From assembly GCA_047611425.1 (NCBI GenBank), contig JBLFWJ010000211.1, forward strand, positions 1-5,059: a stretch of DNA of 5,059 nucleotides, written 5' to 3'. This stretch comes from JBLFWJ01 sp047611425. GTDB lineage: Bacteria; Bacteroidota; Bacteroidia; UBA10329. The notes below the pieces were generated by a model. That model did no database searches and was not told the DNA's origin. It was given only the letters and a program-made list of their open reading frames with translations. Positions 1 to 5,059 of the stretch are shown here, one piece after another. Numbering within the stretch: position 1 is the first letter of the stretch; the number at the start of each line of letters is the position of its first letter. Made by a program: the position numbers and the translations under genes.

Positions 1-109
1 ACTTGTAAAAGATAAAGCCAAGGATGTAATCGCGGAAGTCGTCCGCATCCATCTTACCACGCAGGGTATTGGCAATGTCCCAGAGTTTTGTTTTAAGGTT
101 TTCGCTCAT
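1..109 (-). CDS. hsdM: Type I restriction-modification DNA methyltransferase subunit HsdM, N-terminal fragment (runs off left edge)
   Basis: The reverse strand from the ATG at 109-107 reads 36 codons in frame to the window edge, starting MSENLKTKLWDIANTLRGKM and continuing DADDFRDYILGFIFYK. The 'LWxxANxLRGxMxxxDFRDYILGFIFYK' pattern is the hallmark of the helical N-terminal domain of HsdM (HsdM_N), which precedes the N6-adenine methyltransferase domain. As known for the family, HsdM modifies adenines at the bipartite recognition site, and it joins HsdS and HsdR to form the restriction complex. The start is firm: a TGA lies in frame at 121-119 with no other ATG between it and the chosen start. 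No Shine-Dalgarno sequence is visible, only an A-rich leader. The catalytic motifs (DPACGTG-like, NPPF/Y) and any hsdS or hsdR would lie left of the window, so completeness cannot be judged. The gene is divergent from the efflux operon and separated from it by about 750 bp of repeat-rich DNA. Confidence 0.87.
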   Translation of the reverse strand, partial: MSENLKTKLWDIANTLRGKMDADDFRDYILGFIFYK

Positions 110-130
110 GTTTTGGTTTCAATTTACGGG

Positions 131-246
131 TCAGTTCGAGTGATTTTGAAGAAATCGTATCGAGAACCGTTAATAGATGCAACTTCTCGATACATTCCGA
201 TTTCATCGGAACACTCGAAGTGACACTGCTCAACAATACCTCGTTC
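131..246. repeat. Interspersed foldable repeat, copy A
   Basis: This copy aligns end to end with 529-669. From 174 to 231 it matches 597-654 over 58 nt with a single difference (G209 versus A632). It is built of nested inverted repeats. The outer arms are TTCGAGTG (135-142) and CACTCGAA (212-219). Inside lie a perfect 10-bp pair, GTATCGAGAA (157-166) with TTCTCGATAC (184-193), and a tight 7-bp hairpin, TTCCGAT (195-201) with ATCGGAA (205-211). The single strand can therefore fold into a closed stem bearing two hairpin arms. It has no coding capacity of note. I recall similar 'CACTCGAAGTGACA' elements as numerous in Bacteroidota genomes, but could not check this. It begins 22 bp upstream of the hsdM start codon and so could sit within the hsdM promoter or leader. 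Confidence 0.8.
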
Positions 247-263
247 CCTTTACTTCGGCAGAG

Positions 264-334
264 CCTGTACTGAGTTTATCGAAGTGCTCAGCATAAACTC
301 GCTCAGGGTAAACCTCGGTCACTCGAAGTGACAC
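264..334. repeat. Mosaic repeat fragment with two hairpins next to copy A
   Basis: This segment follows copy A directly. It contains an 8-bp perfect inverted repeat, GAGTTTAT (272-279) and ATAAACTC (293-300), with a 13-nt loop. The stem extends outward through a small internal loop to CCTG (264-267) and CAGG (304-307). It then contains a perfect 6-bp hairpin with a 3-nt loop, GTCACT-CGA-AGTGAC (318-332). The stretch ACTCGAAGTGACAC (321-334) is identical to 213-226 in copy A and 636-649 in copy B. The segment therefore looks like a third, truncated or rearranged unit of the same repeat family. The words 'TATCGAAGTGCTCAG' and 'GCTCAGGG' resemble the 'CTTCGAC..GCTCAG' repeats that I associate with this phylum. 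Confidence 0.6.
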
Positions 335-424
335 AATTCCGCTGCTAACTTAACAACCTTCCATCATTAATGCAATAGCCCATTGATTTAAGTGCAAAAA
401 AAAACCGCAGCCACCAGTTTGGTC

Positions 425-487
425 ACCTGTTGCATTTAGGGGTTGCGCTGTATGGTTTTTGGGTACAACAGGTTGGTTTTAGGGGTT
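425..487. repeat. Short inverted and direct repeats of unknown role
   Basis: ACCTGTTG (425-432) and CAACAGGT (466-473) are a perfect 8-bp inverted pair with a 33-nt spacer. TTTAGGGGTT occurs at 435-444 and again at 478-487. These lie in the otherwise plain stretch between the two repeat copies. Repeats this short could be chance, and I assign no function. Confidence 0.3.
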
Positions 488-528
488 AAGCGGTTTGTGG
501 GGATGTGTTGCGCGTTGATGGCTACAAG

Positions 529-669
529 TCAGTTCGAGTGATTTTGGCACAAAATCGTACGCTTCGACAAGCTCAGTGCAGGTCGAGAACCGCTCGTAGA
601 TGCAACTTCTCGATACATTCCGATTTCATCGAAACACTCGAAGTGACACTGCTCGATAATACCCCGTTC
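529..669. repeat. Interspersed foldable repeat, copy B (with an extra internal segment)
   Basis: This is the second copy of the element at 131-246, in the same orientation and about 400 bp away. It keeps the outer arms TTCGAGTG (533-540) and CACTCGAA (635-642) and a shortened inner stem TCGAGAA (583-589) / TTCTCGA (607-613). Between the shared words ATCGTA (554-559) and CGAGAACC (584-591) it carries about 24 bases, including GCTTCGACAAGCTCAG (561-576), where copy A has a single T. One base change (A632) disrupts the small hairpin that is perfect in copy A. A 67-codon open frame crosses this copy (505-708), but it is simply the repeat translated and I do not call it a gene. Confidence 0.8.
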
Positions 670-681
670 TTGAAACGGGGT
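661..681. repeat. GC-rich hairpin at the end of repeat copy B
   Basis: ACCCCGTT (661-668) and AACGGGGT (674-681) form a perfect 8-bp stem with a 5-nt loop (CTTGA). On the plus strand it is followed by TCTACCTCTTT, which is pyrimidine-rich but not a clean T run, so a rho-independent terminator is possible but not convincing. No plus-strand gene ends just upstream for it to serve. It is more likely the terminal hairpin of the repeat element. In copy A the matching position reads TCGTTCCC and the hairpin is lost. Confidence 0.6.
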
Positions 682-717
682 CTACCTCTTTACCATTGGC
701 CTACATAATTCAAAAAT

Positions 718-750
718 GCTTAATGATTACAATCATGATAATCGTTAAGC
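718..750. promoter_or_regulatory. 33-bp near-perfect dyad, candidate operator upstream of the efflux operon
   Basis: GCTTAATGATTA (718-729) and TAATCGTTAAGC (739-750) are inverted copies matching at 11 of 12 positions, separated by 9 nt. The spacer overlaps a further perfect palindrome, ATCATGAT (732-739). The dyad lies 113 bp before the pump start codon and just upstream of the weak promoter-like elements. This placement suits a binding site for a dimeric regulator, and efflux operons are often controlled this way. As RNA it would form a 12-bp stem with one U-G wobble. Read on the minus strand it is followed by ATTTTTG, so a weak AT-rich terminator for leftward transcription is an alternative. 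No regulator gene is visible in the window. Confidence 0.5.
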
Positions 751-761
751 TTTCTGGCTCG

Positions 762-818
762 TTTCCTCAATAAATTTCGTGCACAAGTTTGTTCTCAGAC
801 CTAGGCCAAGATTCTTTG
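762..818 (+). promoter_or_regulatory. Weak candidate promoter elements for the efflux operon
   Basis: The primary sigma factor of Bacteroidota prefers TTTG near -33 and TAnnTTTG near -7, about 19-21 nt apart. Two imperfect fits are visible. One is TTTC (762-765), 18 nt, then CAAGTTTG (784-791), which departs from the -7 consensus only at its first base. The other is TTTG (788-791), 19 nt, then ATTCTTTG (811-818), which keeps TTTG but not the TA. Either would give a 5' leader of roughly 40-70 nt. Neither is a full match, so this is only a pointer to the likely promoter area. Confidence 0.25.
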
Positions 819-863
819 AGCCACCCTTGATTAAGTAGCTTCGCAGAATCATCCATCCTACCT

Positions 864-3800
864 ATGATTCGTTTATCCTTTAAGAACCCCTATCTGGTTC
901 TTGTATTCTCCATTATGGTGATTGTAATGGGTGGTGTGCTCATTCCGCAAATGGCGGTCGACCTCCTACCCCAGTTCAAGAAGTCTGCTATGCAGATTCT
1001 TACGCTGTATCCTGGTATGCCTGCCGAAGTTGTTGAGAAAGACATCACCAGCCGAATGGAACGTTGGACAGGTCAATCCAACGGAATTCTAAAGCAGGAG
1101 TCGAAGAGTTTGATGGGTGTGAGCATCGTAACCAACACCTACCGCGAAGACATCGACCCGGCCGAGGCCATGGCAAACACAAGTTCGTACGCCATGTCTG
1201 ATATGTACTATCAGCCGCCAGGTACGCTGCCGCCAATGGTGCAGCCGTTTGACCCAACTGCCTCAAAACCTTTGATGCTGCTAACTGTAAGCAGCGAAGT
1301 GAAAGACGGAAAGGAGCTTTACGGCATTGCATATTACGCCTTGCGACAGATGTTGAGTGGCGTAAAAGGCATCATTGCTCCCGCAGCTTATGGCGGATCT
1401 AAGAGGCGTATTTACATCTATGTTGATCCTGAAAAACTAGAGGCTTTAGGACTTTCGCAAACGGAAGTGGCCGATGCCATTCAGAAGAACACCACCATGA
1501 TTCCTTCTGGTATTGCCAAGATTGGTGACATCAACTACGGCATTGATGCTCAGGGAATGATCAAGGAGGTTTCCGAGTTCAACGACATCGTTATCACCTA
1601 TAAGAATGGCAATCCGATTTATGTAAAGGATATTGGCGAGGCTGCTGATGCAAGTGTTATTCAAACCAACATTGCTCGGGTTGATGGCAAGGAGCAAGTC
1701 TACTTACCAATCTTCAAACGCCCAGGTGCCAACACCATTGCAGCGGTTGAAAGTGTACGGGCTGCCCTACCCTTGCTAAAGGATAGAATGCCAGATGATG
1801 TCAACCTGAACGTGGTTTTTGATCAATCGGTTTACGTGCGTAAATCAATTTCAGGATTGGCTTATGCAGGATTAGGAGGATTGATTCTGGTGATTATTGT
1901 CCTGATCCTCTTCCTAGGAAATTTCCGGTCGGCAATTGCTGTGGCTATCAGCCTTCCACTTTCTGTGCTCTTCGCATTTCTCGGCCTCTACGCCACAGGG
2001 CAAGCCATCAACAGTATTACGCTTGGTGGCATTGCTATGGTTTTGGGACTCCTAGTAGACAATTCAATTGTTGTGTTGGAGAATGTAGACCGTCATCTTA
2101 AGATGGGTAAGGAAGCATCTAAGGCGGCCATGGAAGCAGCACTTGAAGTGGCAACTCCCGTACTGGCTTCCACTCTGGTGATTATGGTGGTTTTCATTCC
2201 AACCATGTTCCTAACGGGAATGGCCAAGTATCTATTCTCGCCATTAGCGATAACCGTTGGGTCGGCCATGATTGGATCCTACATCTTTTCGTTGACGCTC
2301 ATTCCATTAATCGCAGCCTATTTCTTTAGAAATCAATTGCCAAATTCGAGCGGTTCAGCGCAAAAACTGACTGCCTTTCAAAAGTTGATTGAATGGCTAA
2401 GACGTGGATATGAGTCTAGTTTGAGTATTGCATTGAAGGCCCGATTCATTGTATTGTTCCTCACCGTTCTTCTGTTTGGTGGTGCCGTATGGTTGATGAG
2501 TGGTTCTGGCTACGAACTCTATCCTAAAACAGATGTGGGCCAGATGGAAATTGAGGTTCGAATGGAATCCGGTACGCCACTTAAAGCAAGTGAAGCTGTC
2601 ATTGCTCAGATGGAATCGGTGATTTCAGATGAACTCGGAACCGACCTCAATCAAGTCATTTCGAACATTGGAGTTTTCTATGATCTACCAGCTGCTTACA
2701 CGCCTAACTCTGGCACGCAGGATGCATTTATCCTTGTTCAGTTAAAGGAAGAACATGGCATTCCTACTGACGATTATGTTCAAGTATTGCGAGATCGTTT
2801 TCATGCAGAATTTCCTGGTGTTGAAGTGAGTTTCAATACGGGAGGTTTAATTACAGCTGCGCTGAATGAGGGCAAAACCGCCCCAATAGATATTCAGGTG
2901 AAAGGCCCAAAACTGGATCAGCTTCGACTGATTGCTGAGCGAATGCGGGATACGCTAAACACCATCAATGCAACGAGAGACGTTCGTGTCTTACAACGAT
3001 TGGATCAACCGACCAAAGAGATTGACCTTGATCGAGTGAAGGCTGCAGAGCTTGGAGTTGAACCCGTAGACGCGATTAAGAATATTGTGTCGGCAATGAA
3101 CTCATCGGCCACATTCCAAAAGTCGTTTTGGATTGATGAGAGCAATGGAAACCACTACTATGTTGGTGTGACCTACCCTGAGCACATGATTGATAATGAA
3201 CACACAATCGGAAATGTGTTGAGCTCAAGCAAGACCCACGACAAGCCAGTTCCGTTCCGAAACTTCTCGAAGATTAGAAGGACAACTGCTCCGGTGGAAA
3301 TCAATCACCACAATTTGATGCGGGAATTCAACGTGTACGCCAACGTTGAAGGAAAGGATATTGGCCGAACGTCCGATGAGATTGAGCTCATGCTGGAGAA
3401 CATTCGACCTACCCTACCACGTGGTTACGAACTCAACTTTGAAGGCGAAGTCAGCATCATTAAAGAGTCGTTTGCCAATCTAGGAATGGGACTCATACTG
3501 GCCATCCTGCTGGCTTTTCTGATTATCACTCCCCTATTCCGATCATTCCGACAACCGCTAATCATCATCTTCACTTTCCCGTTAGGAATCATCGGTATTG
3601 CAGCCTTAATGTGGATTACAAACACCAATTTGAATATTCAATCAATCATGGGAATTATCATGATGGTGGGTATCTCTGTTTCGTATGGCAACATCTTGGT
3701 AGACCGTATTAACGGGCTAGTCATCGAAGGTCAAAGCACTTCGGATGCAATTGTAAACGGAGCATCTGATCGATTCAGGCCATTATTAATGACGGCATCC

Positions 3801-3968
3801 ACAACCATATTTGGCTTACTTCCATCTGCATGGGCAAGCACTGGTGGAGGCGCTAACGTACCACTGGCCATTGCGGTAATCGGTGGAACATTCATGGCCA
3901 CACTATTAACGCTTTACATCATTCCTATTCTTTATTCCATGATCTCTAAAACGAGCAAAACATCATGA
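864..3968 (+). CDS. RND-family efflux pump permease (AcrB-type inner-membrane transporter)
   Basis: This is a complete 1034-residue permease, close to the roughly 1050 aa usual for AcrB-type pumps. Such pumps work as inner-membrane trimers that exchange protons for drugs or lipophilic compounds and pass them through an adaptor to an outer-membrane channel. The family's two-fold layout is visible: TM1 (about 10-30), periplasmic loop 1 (about 31-330), TM2-6 (about 334-485), TM7 (about 525-545), periplasmic loop 2 (about 546-870), and TM8-12 (about 873-1022). TM4 has the GxxxD motif as GLLVDN (395-400), so AcrB Asp407 is kept as Asp399 while Asp408 is Asn400. In TM10 the AcrB Lys940 position is Ser940, followed by Tyr941. 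Arg970 and Thr977 in 'RFRPLLMT' match AcrB Arg971 and Thr978. There is no metal-pump (CzcA/CusA) TM4 pattern, so organic substrates are more likely, but the actual substrate is unknown. The start is firm because a TGA lies in frame at 828-830 with no earlier ATG. No Shine-Dalgarno is visible. The 3' end overlaps the adaptor gene by ATGA. Confidence 0.96.
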   Translation: MIRLSFKNPYLVLVFSIMVIVMGGVLIPQMAVDLLPQFKKSAMQILTLYPGMPAEVVEKDITSRMERWTGQSNGILKQESKSLMGVSIVTNTYREDIDPAEAMANTSSYAMSDMYYQPPGTLPPMVQPFDPTASKPLMLLTVSSEVKDGKELYGIAYYALRQMLSGVKGIIAPAAYGGSKRRIYIYVDPEKLEALGLSQTEVADAIQKNTTMIPSGIAKIGDINYGIDAQGMIKEVSEFNDIVITYKNGNPIYVKDIGEAADASVIQTNIARVDGKEQVYLPIFKRPGANTIAAVESVRAALPLLKDRMPDDVNLNVVFDQSVYVRKSISGLAYAGLGGLILVIIVLILFLGNFRSAIAVAISLPLSVLFAFLGLYATGQAINSITLGGIAMVLGLLVDNSIVVLENVDRHLKMGKEASKAAMEAALEVATPVLASTLVIMVVFIPTMFLTGMAKYLFSPLAITVGSAMIGSYIFSLTLIPLIAAYFFRNQLPNSSGSAQKLTAFQKLIEWLRRGYESSLSIALKARFIVLFLTVLLFGGAVWLMSGSGYELYPKTDVGQMEIEVRMESGTPLKASEAVIAQMESVISDELGTDLNQVISNIGVFYDLPAAYTPNSGTQDAFILVQLKEEHGIPTDDYVQVLRDRFHAEFPGVEVSFNTGGLITAALNEGKTAPIDIQVKGPKLDQLRLIAERMRDTLNTINATRDVRVLQRLDQPTKEIDLDRVKAAELGVEPVDAIKNIVSAMNSSATFQKSFWIDESNGNHYYVGVTYPEHMIDNEHTIGNVLSSSKTHDKPVPFRNFSKIRRTTAPVEINHHNLMREFNVYANVEGKDIGRTSDEIELMLENIRPTLPRGYELNFEGEVSIIKESFANLGMGLILAILLAFLIITPLFRSFRQPLIIIFTFPLGIIGIAALMWITNTNLNIQSIMGIIMMVGISVSYGNILVDRINGLVIEGQSTSDAIVNGASDRFRPLLMTASTTIFGLLPSAWASTGGGANVPLAIAVIGGTFMATLLTLYIIPILYSMISKTSKTS

Positions 3969-5044
3969 AGCTAAACGCCACCACGGCTTTATATAGCCTC
4001 TTGTTTTTGTTTGTGCTTTCCTCCTGTCAGGAGAAATCACAGCAAGAGGATTCAGCGAAAACTGAATCCAACGATAAGATCACAACCGTAAAAGTGGTTC
4101 ATCCCAAACACAACAGTTTTGTTGCGGAAATCAGCATTGTAGGCACCGTCATTCCCAATAAGAAAGTCAGCTTGCACGCCATGGAAAACGGTGTTGTCAG
4201 CAGCATGAAGGTTGATATAGGACAACGCGTTCAGAAGGGAGAATTGATAGCACAACTCTCCAATCCAGAGCTAATCAGAAAGCGAGAACAAGCAGCTGCC
4301 AAATTTGATGTGGCTGAATCTGCGTTTAATCGGTTGAATAACATTCGCACCAAAACGCCTGCTCTTACTACGTTACAACAGGTTGAATCTGCAGAAGCAG
4401 AATTCAAAATTGCCCAAGCAGAATTGAATGCCGTAGAAGACCGAATGAACTTTCTAAAGGTCACTGCCCCTTTTTCGGGCATCGTGAGTCAGCGATTTGT
4501 GGATGAAGGAGCATTGGTTCAAAATGGCATTACGGATACCGATGCCATGCCTTTGATAGAATTACAAGATCTGTCAATTGTGCGAATCAGCATTCCTGTG
4601 CCAGAATCAGATGTTGCGGTAATATCCGTTGGACAGACTGCCCATGTTGTGTTTCGGGAACTGGGAACCAAGCGGTTTGAAGCCAAAGTTTCTAGAACTT
4701 CAATGGCACTGGATCCTGCATCCAAGACAATGGAGGTACAAATTGATGTTGTCAATTCGGACAGGGCAATTCGACCAGGAATGTATGCACACGCCAACTT
4801 TGAGGTGAGCAGTTCCGAAAGCGTGGTGTCCCTTCCTCTCAACTCCATCATCGTAAATAAGAGTAAATATTACGTTAGCATTGTCGAGGATGAAATCGTG
4901 AAACGAATCCCAATTAAAAGAGGATTGGCGAATAAAGATTTCTTTGAAGTCTTATCCGATATTGATACAGAAGCCTTGGTTATTGTGGAAGGAAAAAGCA
5001 TGGTTAAAGCCGGTCAAAAAGTTCAAACCGTATTGAGCGAATAA
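3965..5044 (+). CDS. RND efflux periplasmic adaptor (membrane fusion protein, HlyD/AcrA type), predicted lipoprotein
   Basis: This 359-aa adaptor would link the permease just upstream to an outer-membrane channel. The N-terminus is a lipoprotein signal peptide with a lipobox LSSC, the acylated Cys being residue 21, followed by a polar linker (22-38). Next come the first half of a biotinyl-lipoyl-like domain (about 57-100, with 'VGTV' and 'VDIGQRVQKGELIAQL'), an alpha-helical coiled-coil hairpin (about 101-162, turn near TPAL 131-134), the second lipoyl half ('KVTAPFSGIVSQRFVDEGALV', 165-185), a beta-barrel domain (about 203-282, ending 'RPGMYAHANFEV'), and a membrane-proximal domain (about 283-359). 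Each hairpin helix is only about 28 residues, around four heptads. The ATG overlaps the permease stop (ATGA), which implies translational coupling and equal expression. The stop TAA overlaps a following ATG. The placement after the permease gene is the reverse of the common MFP-RND order. Confidence 0.95.
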   Translation: MKLNATTALYSLLFLFVLSSCQEKSQQEDSAKTESNDKITTVKVVHPKHNSFVAEISIVGTVIPNKKVSLHAMENGVVSSMKVDIGQRVQKGELIAQLSNPELIRKREQAAAKFDVAESAFNRLNNIRTKTPALTTLQQVESAEAEFKIAQAELNAVEDRMNFLKVTAPFSGIVSQRFVDEGALVQNGITDTDAMPLIELQDLSIVRISIPVPESDVAVISVGQTAHVVFRELGTKRFEAKVSRTSMALDPASKTMEVQIDVVNSDRAIRPGMYAHANFEVSSSESVVSLPLNSIIVNKSKYYVSIVEDEIVKRIPIKRGLANKDFFEVLSDIDTEALVIVEGKSMVKAGQKVQTVLSE

Positions 5045-5059
5045 TGCAGCGTTTGACTC
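5044..5059 (+). CDS. Start of a downstream coupled gene (truncated by right edge)
   Basis: An ATG at 5044-5046 shares its A with the TAA stop of the adaptor gene (TAATG, a classic stop-start overlap) and reads M-Q-R-L-T before the window ends. Five codons cannot identify a product. Given the operon, a TolC-type outer-membrane factor or a second RND permease would be expected, but that is inference from context only. Confidence 0.45.

Larger units (their letters stand above)
110..863. other. Gene-free divergent intergenic region carrying interspersed repeats
   Basis: This stretch of about 750 bp separates the divergent hsdM and efflux-pump genes. I see no credible protein gene on either strand. 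Its contents from left to right are repeat copy A (131-246), a hairpin-bearing repeat fragment (264-334), a plain stretch with a run of nine A (396-404) and small 10-nt direct repeats (435-444 and 478-487), repeat copy B (529-669), a GC-rich hairpin (661-681), a 33-bp dyad (718-750), and weak promoter-like elements for the pump operon (762-818). The promoter of hsdM must also lie here, but I could not identify a convincing one. Confidence 0.85.

Noticed and set aside
131..334. CRISPR array
   Set aside because: The repeats are few, unequal in length and spacing, mosaic and internally palindromic, and there are no regular unique spacers or cas genes.
396..404. Run of nine A as a phase-variable tract or a minus-strand terminator
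   Set aside because: It is not inside a gene, no strong hairpin precedes it on the minus strand, and nothing shows that its length matters.
661..681. Rho-independent terminator
   Set aside because: The stem is good, but no clean T run follows and no gene ends upstream on that strand. I keep it only as a repeat-associated hairpin.
505..708. A 67-codon plus-strand open frame over repeat copy B
   Set aside because: It is the translated repeat element and hairpin. Copy A carries the same sequence without an equivalent intact frame, and no domain or start signal supports a protein.
1045..1332. Minus-strand open frame of 95 codons inside the permease gene
   Set aside because: It lies wholly opposite a strongly conserved RND coding region and its translation shows no recognisable domain. 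The same holds for the smaller antisense frames at 1446-1697 and 3425-3628.
864..3968. Heavy-metal (CzcA/CusA) efflux permease
   Set aside because: TM4 reads GLLVDNSIVVLEN rather than a metal-pump pattern, and I see no metal-binding Met or His cluster typical of that group.
4519..4851. Minus-strand open frame of 110 codons inside the adaptor gene
   Set aside because: It is antisense to the conserved adaptor beta-barrel and has no domain or context. The frames at 4052-4255 and 4231-4482 are rejected for the same reason.

Overview
The window looks like chromosomal DNA of a member of the Bacteroidota. The reasons are the type of RND pump and lipoprotein adaptor, start codons without purine-rich Shine-Dalgarno sequences, and intergenic repeats of the 'TTCGAGTG / CACTCGAA / CTTCGACAAGCTCAG' kind, which I recall as common in Flavobacteriia and relatives. 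No 16S or marker gene is present, so this placement is an inference.

Layout. Positions 1-109 (minus strand) hold the first 36 codons of a type I restriction-modification methyltransferase subunit (HsdM) that runs off the left edge. Positions 110-863 are a divergent, gene-free stretch of about 750 bp. It contains two copies of a structured interspersed repeat (131-246 and 529-669), a third fragment with its own hairpins (about 264-334), a GC-rich hairpin (661-681), and a 33-bp near-perfect dyad (718-750) just upstream of weak candidate promoter elements. Positions 864-3968 (plus strand) encode a complete inner-membrane RND efflux permease of 1034 aa. Positions 3965-5044 encode its periplasmic adaptor, a 359-aa lipoprotein of the HlyD/AcrA membrane-fusion family. 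The stop codon of the adaptor gene overlaps an ATG at 5044 that opens a further frame (M-Q-R-L-T...) cut off by the right edge.

How the genes work together. The permease would use the proton gradient to drive drug or lipophile export. The lipid-anchored adaptor would connect it to an outer-membrane TolC-type channel, which is not in the window. The overlaps ATGA (permease/adaptor) and TAATG (adaptor/next gene) indicate one translationally coupled operon, read away from the hsdM gene. The order permease first, adaptor second is the reverse of the usual MFP-RND order.

Nothing in the window is clearly a new system. The points most worth a second look are the dyad ahead of the pump operon, the cloverleaf-like foldable repeat present in two diverged copies, and the altered proton-relay residues of the permease (Asp-Asn in TM4, no Lys in TM10).
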